DNA of 64,000 nt from Pseudomonas orientalis (GTDB lineage Bacteria > Pseudomonadota > Gammaproteobacteria > Pseudomonadales > Pseudomonadaceae): NCBI RefSeq assembly GCF_022807995.1, contig NZ_CP094351.1, positions 3,069,001 to 3,133,000 on the forward strand, in the 5' to 3' direction. Shown one piece after another: positions 8,124 through 15,432 of this stretch. Position 1 is the first letter of the stretch. Every line of letters starts with the position of its first letter. Under the pieces are notes generated by a model. It was not told where the DNA came from, made no database searches, and was given only the letters and a program-made list of their open reading frames with translations. The position numbers and the translations under genes were made by a program.

Positions 8124-8139
8124 CTGTACATTTATCCAG
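8124..8139 (+). promoter_or_regulatory. LexA-like (SOS) box
   Basis: CTGT-N8-CCAG with an AT-rich centre, one mismatch from CTGT-N8-ACAG, and flanking TA/GT matching the extended consensus. It lies 20 nt upstream of the DUF1654 start, where LexA could block the promoter. Confidence 0.55.
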
Positions 8140-8158
8140 TGATAACCAGGAGAGTCGC

Positions 8159-8410
8159 ATGCAAAGTCCAGCGTTTACCACCTCGAAACCGCCATCCTCG
8201 TACGAGGCGGCCGGCCGTCGCCTACAAGCCCTGATTGCCTCTCCAGGCGTTCAGAAGTACCAGGCGGTGACCGTGTGTAGGCTGGAGCATGAAGCGCCCG
8301 AAGACTGGCAACGCCTTCTGGATGAGATCAGCGAAACGGCCGGCGTCAGAGTCGAGACCCTGGAAGGAGAAACAGTCAGGATCGGCTGGCGAGAATACTG
8401 CGACGCATAA
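8159..8410 (+). CDS. DUF1654 domain protein
   Basis: An 83-aa protein of the DUF1654 family found in pseudomonads and their phages. The pattern SYEAAGRRLQALIASPGVQK, EDWQRLLDEISETAGV and a final VRIGW covers the whole domain. AGGAGAG lies 5 nt before the ATG. It is monocistronic, between terminators at 8012 and 8414, with a LexA-like box upstream, so SOS induction is likely. The molecular function is not established; a regulatory or nuclease-associated role would fit its size. Confidence 0.82.
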   Translation: MQSPAFTTSKPPSSYEAAGRRLQALIASPGVQKYQAVTVCRLEHEAPEDWQRLLDEISETAGVRVETLEGETVRIGWREYCDA

Positions 8411-8413
8411 GTG

Positions 8414-8437
8414 AGCCCGCCACTGAGCGGGCTTTTT
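8414..8437 (+). terminator. Rho-independent terminator
   Basis: AGCCCGC-CACTGA-GCGGGCT followed by a T-run. It closes the DUF1654 unit just before the early promoter. Confidence 0.87.
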
Positions 8438-8456
8438 ATCGCCCTCGATAAAATAT

Positions 8457-8498
8457 ATAAGCCTGCTTATTGACGGATAAAATAAGCAGCCTTATATT
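8457..8498 (+). promoter_or_regulatory. Early rightward promoter with two CI/Cro operators (PL-like)
   Basis: TTGACG (8470-8475), 17-nt spacer, TATATT (8493-8498). Operators ATAAGC-CT-GCTTAT (8457-8470, identical to the perfect cro-side operator) and ATAAGC-AG-CCTTAT (8482-8495) overlap the -35 and -10 boxes, starting 25 bp apart. This should keep the rightward operon silent in the lysogen. Confidence 0.82.
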
Positions 8499-8549
8499 TA
8501 CTCCATCTGGTCACCCAACAGAGACTCGCCAGGGCCTCAGGGCCTGAAC

Positions 8550-8634
8550 CGTTCTTTAGTCGCACCGCTTCACCCTTGCCGGATCACCACCGGCCCAGAT
8601 TCAAAGGCAGCGATGAACCGGCCTAAACGGTTCA
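8550..8634 (+). promoter_or_regulatory. Possible nut-like site (boxA + hairpin)
   Basis: CGTTCTTTA (8550-8558) differs by one base from the boxA core CGCTCTTTA. A perfect 7-bp hairpin follows at 8614-8634 (TGAACCG with CGGTTCA, 7-nt loop). The pair lies about 50-135 nt downstream of the early promoter, where lambdoid phages place nut sites. Confidence 0.4.
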
Positions 8635-8747
8635 GAGGGTTGGCAACTGACCCGGGCGTGCAGCGTAAAGCGCCAAGAACAGTTATCCAGCGGGAGAACA
8701 AGCCGAAAGGCCCGCGGCTGGAAGAACAATTTGGAATGGGCCAGTGA
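8613..8747 (+). CDS. Possible small basic protein (44 aa)
   Basis: ATG preceded by AAGGCAG. The peptide is strongly basic (MNRPKRFRGLATDPG onward). The start overlaps the hairpin at 8614-8634, so either translation is structure-controlled or the frame is fortuitous. A small basic protein encoded first in this operon could be an N-like antiterminator; this is speculation from position and charge. Confidence 0.35.
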   Translation: MNRPKRFRGLATDPGVQRKAPRTVIQRENKPKGPRLEEQFGMGQ

Positions 8748-8768
8748 CCGACGCCAGTAGCGGGTCAC
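8744..8768 (+). promoter_or_regulatory. Conserved-loop hairpin 1
   Basis: GTGACC (8744-8749) pairs with GGTCAC (8763-8768) around the 13-nt loop GACGCCAGTAGCG. The loop can add an inner CGC/GCG stem capped by CAGTA. Confidence 0.6.
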
Positions 8769-9015
8769 GGCCAGCTGCAAAAGATTTGAATTAGCGATCC
8801 CAATTGCCTCGGCTGGGAACGCCGGACCTCATGCACCCTGCCCCAATCAGCCAGGGCATTCAGAGCTGTAGCGTGCATGTTGTAAGGACCTGTGATCCAC
8901 GGCGAACAAATGCTGTTTGACGCTGTGAGTAGGAAGCTCGAAGCCCACACCGAAGACGACCGGCCAGCCCTGCAATCAGCAGCGGGCAACTAGCCAACAC
9001 CGCTGACGCAACAAA

Positions 9016-9044
9016 CCCAGGCCGTCGCCAGTAGCGGGCCTGGG
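9016..9044 (+). promoter_or_regulatory. Conserved-loop hairpin 2
   Basis: CCCAGGCC (9016-9023) pairs perfectly with GGCCTGGG (9037-9044) around the 13-nt loop GTCGCCAGTAGCG. The loop differs from hairpin 1 at one base while the stem is completely different. Confidence 0.62.
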
Positions 9045-9159
9045 CCCCCTTTCCGCACCTTTATTACGTCAGCACTCCTCCCCCGCGCCCATCGGTAACC
9101 AGCGGGAGGCATGAGTGTTGACGAATACAGGTGAACAACCCGCCACCTTGGAGGTGACC

Positions 9160-9426
9160 ATGCACCACAGCATCCAATCACGCCTCGACATCGTCGATGG
9201 CTTGCGTCAGCGCTCCCGTATCGCCACTGCCGACTTCTACCGGCTGATTGGGCGGCCTGAGCCCGTGGTCCACTTCAGGATGACGGTGAAGCCGGCGGGA
9301 CGCGACTTCTTCCATGTGGTTGATACCCGGACCGACAAAGTGATGGGGTTCCGTCGCGATCACAACGAAGCCTGCGCCCTCGCCCGGAGCCTGGAGACTC
9401 GCCATGCCAACCAGCTACGCGGATAG
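9160..9426 (+). CDS. Hypothetical prophage protein
   Basis: An 88-aa protein. The ATG at 9160 is chosen for its strong GGAGGTGA Shine-Dalgarno, which lies in the 3' arm of a small hairpin (CACCT/AGGTG, 9144-9156) that could mask it. The middle part, VVHFRMTVKPAGRDFFHVVDTRT, looks like a small beta sheet. First well-supported gene of the rightward early operon; overlaps the next gene. No family recognised. Confidence 0.65.
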   Translation: MHHSIQSRLDIVDGLRQRSRIATADFYRLIGRPEPVVHFRMTVKPAGRDFFHVVDTRTDKVMGFRRDHNEACALARSLETRHANQLRG

Positions 9427-9634
9427 CGCCCAGGCCAGGGAATCCGACAGGCGCTGGGATTTACCGAGCTTCGGGAAAAAACAGCACGTCGACCTGTTCC
9501 ATGAATACACGGCGGTCGACCTGGCGGAACGCAAAGCTCGACAACTGAAAGAGCGCGCAAACCTAAAGATGCGCATTGGCGCAGCCATGGCGCAGATGGA
9601 GTTGATCTGCCCGCCAGTAAGAGGTGTTGAATGA
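9404..9634 (+). CDS. Hypothetical prophage protein
   Basis: A 76-aa charged helical protein (VDLAERKARQLKERANLKMR). It overlaps the upstream gene by 23 nt and the downstream gene by 4 nt (ATGA), consistent with tight phage operon packing. Function unknown. Confidence 0.6.
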   Translation: MPTSYADSAQARESDRRWDLPSFGKKQHVDLFHEYTAVDLAERKARQLKERANLKMRIGAAMAQMELICPPVRGVE

Positions 9635-9858
9635 ACACCGCCCAACGAGACCACCAAAACGCCGTCAGCTGGATCGAGGCAGAGATCGAAAACATGATCC
9701 GCAACCTTGGCCAACCCAACGCCAGTTCGGCAGCGACATCCTGCGTCACCTTGGCCTTCATGCTGCGGGCCATTGACGAGGCCGAACATCGTTACTTCCG
9801 GGCACGCATCGACAAGATTTACGCCAACTACAACGCTTCTATCGTTTCCGCCGCTTAA
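9631..9858 (+). CDS. Hypothetical prophage protein
   Basis: A 75-aa helical protein (EAEIENMIRNLGQ, then IDEAEHRYFRARIDKIYANYN), coupled to the upstream gene by ATGA overlap. Unknown function in the early operon ahead of the recombination genes. Confidence 0.6.
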   Translation: MNTAQRDHQNAVSWIEAEIENMIRNLGQPNASSAATSCVTLAFMLRAIDEAEHRYFRARIDKIYANYNASIVSAA

Positions 9859-9890
9859 CGGCGCCCACCACCACAAATACTTTATATGCT

Positions 9891-9915
9891 GCGCCAGGCG
9901 CGGCGAGGGATCGTC
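9891..9915 (+). promoter_or_regulatory. Start-associated hairpin + SD
   Basis: GCGC-CAG-GCGC (9891-9901), then GAGGGA (9905-9910), 5 nt, then the ATG at 9916. One of the recurrent hairpin leaders of this operon. Confidence 0.45.
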
Positions 9916-11043
9916 ATGTCCACAAATCCTAAAAAAACATCCGCACAAGAATCGCTCGAAATGAGCGAAGCCGAAGATGCGCAAAAGGCTTTATCCCCTT
10001 CGGCGGCGGTTACCGACATCGCTGAATATCGGCCGCACGAAGAACAAATCGTTCGCCTGGAAACAACCTACGCGAAGCTGGTCGTTGACTGCTCGACGAG
10101 CGAAGGATTGGCAAGTGCGAAGGAAGTTCGCGTCGATATCCGCGATGTGCGCTACGCCCTGGATAAGACCACCAAAACCGCATTGGTGCCATATCAGCAA
10201 AAGGTCAAAGAAGCTCAGGCTCGCGTCAATCAGGTCAAGGAGTTCGGTGAAACGCTCAAGAGTCGCGTGCTGGCAATTGAGGAGCCTATCGATGAAGCGA
10301 TCAAGGCCGAAGAAAAGCGCATTGCTGACGCCAAGGCAGAGCGCGAGCGTGTCGAGGCTGAGCGTGTCGAAGCAATCCGGGCCAAGATTACCCGCTTCAG
10401 CTCTGTCGCTGCCGCATACGCAAGCCGCAGCGCTGCCGACGTCGCCGGAATTCTGCAAGGCGTTAAGGAGTCGGTGATCCTGCCCGAAGAATATGGCGAA
10501 TTTGAAGCTGAAGGCACAATCGCTCGCGATAACGCAATTGAGCAACTGGAAGCGCTACACAAGGCTGCCATTGATCGAGAAGAAGCTACTGCCAAGTTGC
10601 TGGCTCAGCAGAAAGAGTTGGACGAGCTGCGCGAGAAGCAACGCATCGCTGATGCGGAGGCTGAAGTACTGCGTAAGCAGCGCGCCGAGGAAGATCGTCT
10701 GCGCTTGAAAAGGCAGCAGGACGAGTTGGACCAGCAACGCCGCGCTATGGAAGCACAACAACGAGAGCAGCGAGAACGTGACGCGCAGTATCAGCGTGAC
10801 CAAGAAGAGCTCGCCCGCCTGCGTGCACAAGCCGCTGCTCCTGCACCAGTTGAAGCCACCTCAGCCGTAGTGATCGAAGAGAAGGCCGAGAGCGCACCTC
10901 TTGTCGTACAGGCTCCAGCAACCGAAGCCATTAACGCTGACACGACTACGCCGCCTGCTGTCGACATTGTTGAAGTTGTAGCCCTGGGCTTCGACGTGGA
11001 TCTCGACACTGCTCGCGCCTGGCTTCGCGCCACCAGCTTCTAA
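9916..11043 (+). CDS. Phage coiled-coil protein upstream of RecT
   Basis: A 375-aa protein; the start at 9916 follows the hairpin/SD leader. Residues about 45-125 are helical with the block EVRVDIRDVRYALDKTTKT, which recurs in phage proteins next to single-strand annealing systems. A long Arg/Glu/Gln coiled coil (about 120-310) is followed by an Ala/Pro-rich hinge and a C-terminal helix pair. Expressed directly before recT, so an accessory recombination or DNA-protection role is possible, but none is demonstrated. Confidence 0.7.
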   Translation: MSTNPKKTSAQESLEMSEAEDAQKALSPSAAVTDIAEYRPHEEQIVRLETTYAKLVVDCSTSEGLASAKEVRVDIRDVRYALDKTTKTALVPYQQKVKEAQARVNQVKEFGETLKSRVLAIEEPIDEAIKAEEKRIADAKAERERVEAERVEAIRAKITRFSSVAAAYASRSAADVAGILQGVKESVILPEEYGEFEAEGTIARDNAIEQLEALHKAAIDREEATAKLLAQQKELDELREKQRIADAEAEVLRKQRAEEDRLRLKRQQDELDQQRRAMEAQQREQRERDAQYQRDQEELARLRAQAAAPAPVEATSAVVIEEKAESAPLVVQAPATEAINADTTTPPAVDIVEVVALGFDVDLDTARAWLRATSF

Positions 11044-11063
11044 CCACCCTTTCCATCTAAGGG

Positions 11064-11096
11064 CCAACACACCTCGTGCTGGTCACGGAGAGCGCT
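11064..11096 (+). promoter_or_regulatory. Start-associated hairpin + SD before recT
   Basis: CCAACAC (11064-11070) pairs with GTGCTGG (11076-11082; one mismatch) around ACCTC. GGAG follows at 11087-11090 and the ATG at 11097. Confidence 0.4.
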
Positions 11097-12086
11097 ATGA
11101 CCGATACAGACACTCAAGCACAAACAGGCCTCGCGGCCTATCACGATCCTTCGCACAACGCCGCTGCGCTCATTCTTGACCCAGGCACAATGCGTTCAAT
11201 GAGCGACCTCGCGCTGATGATGTCGAAGGGCGTAACCACCGTTCCAAAACATCTAAAGGGTAACCAGGCCGACTGCATGGCGGTGGTGCTTCAAGCGATG
11301 CAGTGGCAGATGAACCCCTTCGCCGTGGCGCAGAAGACATTCATCGTCAATGGCGGCGCATTGAGCTACGAGGCGCAGCTGGTAAACGCTGTGATTACCG
11401 CCAAGGCGCCAGTCAAAGGAAGGCTGAACTTTGAATGGTTCGGTGCCTGGGAAAACGTCATCGGGAAAATGCGTGAGGTCACCAGTAAATCCAAGAAAGA
11501 CGAGGACACTGGTGAATTTAAAAAATACCGCGTTCCAGCCTGGAGCTTTGACGACGAAAAAGGGCTGGGCATCAAGGTTTGGGCTACGTTCCGTGGAGAA
11601 GACGAGCCGCGCACCTTGGAACTTCTACTGACTCAAGTCCGCACCCGCAACTCGACGCTTTGGGCGGAAGACCCAAAACAGCAAATCGCGTATCTGGTTA
11701 CCAAGAAATGGGCGCGCCTCTTCTGCCCTGACGTGATTCTTGGCGTTTACACTCCCGACGAATTTGAAGATTCGTATGGCGGCGAGATCGACATCACTCC
11801 TGCCAAACAGACCGCGAACGCCACAGCAGCTGCCGGTGTGTCATTTGGCCCGAAATCCCCCTCGCCAGAAATCGACGGAGTATTCGCGGATCTGCTGTCC
11901 GTTGCGAAGCGCCAGGACATCGACGCCTACGCAGCAGCCTGGGCAGGCCTCAAGCCGAAGCAGCGCGCAGCAATCGGCCTGGAATGCCATGAAGCACTCA
12001 AGAGCATGGCGGCGACCGTCGATGCTGACTTCATGGACATGACCAGCACCAACGGCGACCAGTCCCACACAGAGGAGGCGGCGTAG
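11097..12086 (+). CDS. recT: RecT-family single-strand annealing protein
   Basis: A 329-aa RecT-like recombinase. Diagnostic blocks are the region around LKGNQADCMAVVLQAMQWQMNPFAVAQKTF, then GGALSYEAQLVNAVI, WATFRGEDEPR and the EDPKQQIAYLVTKKWARLFCPDVILGVYTPDE core with the conserved aromatic/Arg residues of the RecT fold. It binds ssDNA and anneals complementary strands during phage recombination and replication. It overlaps the exonuclease gene downstream, giving a RecT-YqaJ pair analogous to Red beta-exo. Confidence 0.92.
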   Translation: MTDTDTQAQTGLAAYHDPSHNAAALILDPGTMRSMSDLALMMSKGVTTVPKHLKGNQADCMAVVLQAMQWQMNPFAVAQKTFIVNGGALSYEAQLVNAVITAKAPVKGRLNFEWFGAWENVIGKMREVTSKSKKDEDTGEFKKYRVPAWSFDDEKGLGIKVWATFRGEDEPRTLELLLTQVRTRNSTLWAEDPKQQIAYLVTKKWARLFCPDVILGVYTPDEFEDSYGGEIDITPAKQTANATAAAGVSFGPKSPSPEIDGVFADLLSVAKRQDIDAYAAAWAGLKPKQRAAIGLECHEALKSMAATVDADFMDMTSTNGDQSHTEEAA

Positions 12087-12748
12087 TGAGAACTGAGCTT
12101 CAGGGCACAGAGAAGTGGCACGCGGACCGATCTGGCCGTGTGACAGCCAGCCGCTTCAAAGATGTGATGGCCTGGGGTAAACCTGACAAAGGTGGCAAGC
12201 GCGAACCCATGGGTGCCCGCACCTCGTATATGCGTGAGCTGTGCTTTGAGCGGCTGGCAAAGAAGTCAAAGCACAACGTCAGTAGCGCGTCCATGAAGTG
12301 GGGGCACACCGAGGAGCAAAAAGCCCAGGACGCCTACGAGATGCTAACCGGCAACATCGTCCTACCCTCGGAGTTCATCGTTCACCCCAAGTACGACTGG
12401 TTGGGCTGCTCACCTGACGGCCTAATCAACGACGACGGTGGCACCGAATCGAAGTGCCCTTTCAACGAAGCGATACACGTCAGGACTTGGCTTGAAGGCA
12501 TGCCCGAGGAACACATGCCGCAAGTCCAAGGCTGCATGTTCGTGACGGGCCGTAAGTGGTGGGACTTCCTGTCATTCGATTCTCGCCAGGATGAAGAGTG
12601 CCAGCTCTACATCGAGACGATTTACCGCGACGAAGACTACATCGCAAACCTTCACAAAGAGCTGGTCCAGTTCAACTTGGAACTGAATCGCATGGTTGAC
12701 GAAGTAGCAGACAAAGCTAGGGCACAAGCCCATCGTTTAGGAGCCTGA
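12086..12748 (+). CDS. YqaJ-type phage exonuclease (Red exo analogue)
   Basis: A 220-aa protein starting with GTG next to the recT stop. The YqaJ/lambda-exonuclease nuclease fold is visible: RSGRVTASRFKDVM at the N-terminus, KWGHTEEQKAQDAYE, then Asp111 in GCSPDGL and Glu121-x-Lys123 in TESKCP, the D...ExK metal-binding set, and a QVQGCMFVTGRKWWDF helix. It resects dsDNA 5'-3' to produce ssDNA for RecT. Confidence 0.9.
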   Translation: MRTELQGTEKWHADRSGRVTASRFKDVMAWGKPDKGGKREPMGARTSYMRELCFERLAKKSKHNVSSASMKWGHTEEQKAQDAYEMLTGNIVLPSEFIVHPKYDWLGCSPDGLINDDGGTESKCPFNEAIHVRTWLEGMPEEHMPQVQGCMFVTGRKWWDFLSFDSRQDEECQLYIETIYRDEDYIANLHKELVQFNLELNRMVDEVADKARAQAHRLGA

Positions 12749-12750
12749 TC

Positions 12751-12993
12751 ATGATCAGCAACAACCTCAATCTGGTCGAACAGCAACGTCAGTACGCCGA
12801 CTCTATATCGGAGCGCACCGCGCAGTTCCTGGCCGCCGGCGGGACGATCTACCAAGGCGAAAGCCCGGAGATCAACCCGCAACCGCCGAAGCGCTCCACC
12901 AAGATCGATCCCGAAACCATCCTCAAGCGCCGCAAGCCGCCGATCTCAAGGGCTGAGCGTAACGCACTCCGCAAACTTGCGGAGGCGTTATGA
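12751..12993 (+). CDS. Hypothetical prophage protein
   Basis: An 80-aa protein starting 3 nt after the exonuclease stop, with AGGAG upstream. Helical N-terminus, Pro/Lys-rich centre (NPQPPKRSTK), basic C-terminus (RAERNALRKLAEAL). Overlaps the next start by 4 nt. Unknown function. Confidence 0.6.
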   Translation: MISNNLNLVEQQRQYADSISERTAQFLAAGGTIYQGESPEINPQPPKRSTKIDPETILKRRKPPISRAERNALRKLAEAL

Positions 12994-13460
12994 GCAAGCG
13001 CAAGCCACATAACCTGCAGGCACGAATCGCCCGGTCGTGCCGCTCGCTGGTGGCATCCAACCACGTAGCAGTGGTCAACATCGACCCCAGCGGCCGCCAG
13101 GGCATGATCAATTACAAGTCGCTGAAGAACATCGCGCCGGGGAAGATTGGCCAGGCCGTATGCAGTATCCCCCACAGGTGGACGATCTACCTCAGCGCCT
13201 TGTGTATCGATGCCCGAGGCGATCGCTACAGCAAGTCGGTGGAAGTCGCGCCGGATGGCAACTACCTCTCCGACCACTTGGAAGACGTCATCGAGCATTG
13301 CTACAAGAAGCTCCGCGACGAAGCCAATCAGGGCCAGATGGTGGCCTCGGGCTGGATCGCCATACCTGAAGCGATATCGCTGGACGAGGCGCACGCCGCG
13401 CGGATCTTCGAAGCGGTCGGCGCCTGGCACCAGGTGAAGGTCGATTCATGCGCCGCATAG
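12990..13460 (+). CDS. Hypothetical prophage protein
   Basis: A 156-aa protein coupled to the preceding gene by a 4-nt overlap. Basic N-terminus (MSKRKPHNLQARIARSCRS), then a mixed alpha/beta domain (VAVVNIDPSGRQGMINYKS; WTIYLSALCIDARGDRYSKS). Widely placed behind recombination genes in pseudomonad phages; function unknown. Confidence 0.65.
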   Translation: MSKRKPHNLQARIARSCRSLVASNHVAVVNIDPSGRQGMINYKSLKNIAPGKIGQAVCSIPHRWTIYLSALCIDARGDRYSKSVEVAPDGNYLSDHLEDVIEHCYKKLRDEANQGQMVASGWIAIPEAISLDEAHAARIFEAVGAWHQVKVDSCAA

Positions 13461-13529
13461 CCCGCACCCAGCAACGCAAACGTCAAACCTGGCTCGCACT
13501 GCCGACCAGCGGAATAGAAGAGGTAGGGC

Positions 13530-13838
13530 ATGGCCAAATCAGTACAAGAACGATCAGCCAAAGCAGCGCAGAAGCGGCTGGCGGTCGCCGAGAAGGAATT
13601 GCGGCACAAGGTCAGACCGGGTATCGAGCAAGCCATGGAGCGGCTCTGCGCCAGAGGCAAGACGCCGATCATCAGCGAAGTTCTGCAGATCGCCATCATG
13701 AAGATGGACTTGATGGGCGACAACGAGCTGATCGACTTCTTGCGTTATCCGCGCCACGAAATCGTTATTAGCGAAAACGTGGTGCGAGCGTTTCGGAATA
13801 AGAGCCTGGCTGAGCTGAGGCGCGATCCAGGAGACTAA
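13530..13838 (+). CDS. Hypothetical prophage protein
   Basis: A 102-aa protein with GAGGTAGGG before its ATG. Basic helical N-terminus (KSVQERSAKAAQKRLAVAEKE), then a helix-rich body with PIISEVLQIAIMKMDLMGDNELIDFL. It could be a small DNA-binding protein, but no ribbon-helix-helix or HTH signature is certain. The overlapping frame from 13448 is less protein-like and was not used. Confidence 0.6.
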   Translation: MAKSVQERSAKAAQKRLAVAEKELRHKVRPGIEQAMERLCARGKTPIISEVLQIAIMKMDLMGDNELIDFLRYPRHEIVISENVVRAFRNKSLAELRRDPGD

Positions 13839-13853
13839 GTAATCAGTCCAAGG

Positions 13854-14693
13854 CTAGACCGCTAAACCTGAAGTCTGGAAAATTTTAAGAGCTTCCGGAT
13901 TCTCCCCAAATGCTTCCGGTTTCATTTTAGTGACATCAGTCACATCAAAAAGAAGGCTGACATCTAAATTATCAAACACTGCAAACTCATTAGCATACAT
14001 CTGGAATTTCTCGCCGTACGGCATAAGGCAGTTATAGAACAAGATAACTAGCTCGTAATCGGAGATAAACGACCTAGCAACGCTGGACAACCATTTCTTA
14101 TCAACGTGCTCGCTCTTAGATACAAATTTGAATAAGCTATATAAACTTCTGAAATAGATACTCAAGTCACCTCTATGCTTCGCCCAAAGCTCGCGATACG
14201 CCCCTTCCAAGCTCTCTTGTCCATTTACATATATGGGCCTCTTGCTCTCGTTTACCATGACGTCGAACCAAGATTTGAAGCAGTCGCGCCCCTGAGTAAC
14301 CACTTGAATGCTCGTATTTGAAATGGGCTGAAATTTTGTTTTTTGCAAATCAAACCCCGCAACAACAGACTGCTGGAGCTTCAACATATTATAAAATTGA
14401 GCCTCCACTTGTTGACGAGATATCTCAGCCTGACTATCAGAAAGATCTTTTCTTTGTAGCAACAAAGTAATCATGAAGCCGGAAAACGCCAAACCAGAAA
14501 ACAGAGCATTAAGCGCACCGAATGCATCACCAAAAGTGCCAGACCGAACCCCCACTAAATTTCCAGCAGGATCAACCTCTGCTCCATAGCCATAATATAA
14601 AAAAGCGTAATAAGCCGCGTACACGCCAATGACAAAAAACACAGCCAACAACGCTAAAACGAAAGGTTTTAGTGATGGTTTTTTATCGCTCAT
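13854..14693 (-). CDS. Putative phage abortive-infection protein (AbiC-like)
   Basis: A 279-aa protein. Two membrane segments (residues about 10-31 and 55-78) are followed by a cytoplasmic helical domain. The hallmark pattern is FSGLAFSGFMITLLLQRKDLSDSQAEISRQQVEAQFYNMLKLQQSVV, then YFRSLYSLFKFV and SDYELVILFYNCL, characteristic of 'putative phage abortive infection' (AbiC-type) proteins. It is AT-rich compared with the neighbouring plus-strand genes, read on the opposite strand, and isolated between two operon segments, so it looks like a defence cargo cassette. Likely excludes competing phages from the lysogen. Confidence 0.72.
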   Translation of the reverse strand: MSDKKPSLKPFVLALLAVFFVIGVYAAYYAFLYYGYGAEVDPAGNLVGVRSGTFGDAFGALNALFSGLAFSGFMITLLLQRKDLSDSQAEISRQQVEAQFYNMLKLQQSVVAGFDLQKTKFQPISNTSIQVVTQGRDCFKSWFDVMVNESKRPIYVNGQESLEGAYRELWAKHRGDLSIYFRSLYSLFKFVSKSEHVDKKWLSSVARSFISDYELVILFYNCLMPYGEKFQMYANEFAVFDNLDVSLLFDVTDVTKMKPEAFGENPEALKIFQTSGLAV

Positions 14694-14803
14694 AATCGCG
14701 TTATCCCTCTAGTAGGCTTTTTGTCGAGTGCCCGTAATACCCCAACCCAAACCAAATTGCCACCACCGGCCACCGGAGGGCGGCGCCTGACTGGAGATAG
14801 TCC

Positions 14804-15364
14804 ATGAGCAACTACATGTACAAGACCACCGACCCTGCCGTGGTTGCGGCGGTCATCGCCTGGGAAACCAAGCGCAAAGAGTGGGACGCCCAGCGCGCCA
14901 AACTTGGCCAGGTGTTCGGGGGGGCGGCCTCGCCGATGCGGTCAGGTAATCGAAGCTACGTCGGCGGCGTGAAGATCAGTGATAGCCGCGAACTAGACGT
15001 GCACTGGTGCCGCCCCGACCAGTACGACTACCGCGCCCTGCGTTCAAGCGCCAAGCCGGCGAAAGGAACACCAAAGGAAGCGCGCGCCGTCCAGGTCGTC
15101 GAGCATGAGCGCCTTTCGGCACTGTGGAAGGAGCATTGCCCCGCCAGTATCGACATGGACGAGGCATGGGAGGCGATCGGCCTGAACCCCGGCGCGCTGT
15201 GGATGTGCGGCGGCGTGTTCTTCGAGTTGGACGGGGTCGTGTACCTGAACCTCGGCCTACGTCTTGAGGATGGAAACGAGAACATCGAGGGCGCCGCCGA
15301 AATTCTGGGTAGCGAATTTGAAGCCGCACGCCAGCGAGTGCTGGGACAGCGTCCGACCGCGTAA
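14804..15364 (+). CDS. Hypothetical prophage protein
   Basis: A 186-aa soluble alpha/beta protein. TGGAG lies 8 nt upstream of the ATG. N-terminal YKTTDPAVVAAVIAWETKRKEW, central DVHWCRPDQYDYRALR, and a beta-rich ALWMCGGVFFELDGVVYLNLGL. Member of the rightward early operon resuming after the AbiC-like cassette. No family recognised. Confidence 0.65.
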   Translation: MSNYMYKTTDPAVVAAVIAWETKRKEWDAQRAKLGQVFGGAASPMRSGNRSYVGGVKISDSRELDVHWCRPDQYDYRALRSSAKPAKGTPKEARAVQVVEHERLSALWKEHCPASIDMDEAWEAIGLNPGALWMCGGVFFELDGVVYLNLGLRLEDGNENIEGAAEILGSEFEAARQRVLGQRPTA

Positions 15365-15410
15365 ACCGTCCGGCCTACCGGTCACTTCAATACCCCATAT
15401 CAATGAATCA

Positions 15411-15432
15411 CGCCAGCCGGCGAGGATGCCTT
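15411..15432 (+). promoter_or_regulatory. Start-associated hairpin + SD
   Basis: CGCC-AGCC-GGCG (15411-15422), AGGA immediately after (15423-15426), 6 nt, then the ATG at 15433. Confidence 0.5.

Larger units (their letters stand above)
8499..9159 (+). other. Structured leader of the rightward early operon
   Basis: 660 bp without a convincing gene. It holds a boxA/boxB-like pair (8550-8634), two hairpins with near-identical loops (8744-8768, 9016-9044), a 44-codon frame at 8613, and a 33-codon GTG frame (8892-8993) with AAGGA too close to its start. A further inverted repeat (CCTCCC near 9077 with GGGAGG near 9105) precedes a 7-codon frame. I read it mainly as an untranslated, possibly antitermination-related leader. 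Confidence 0.5.

Noticed and set aside
13448..13771. 107-codon frame overlapping two better-supported prophage genes
   Set aside because: It overlaps 13530-13838, which has a clear SD and better amino-acid composition.
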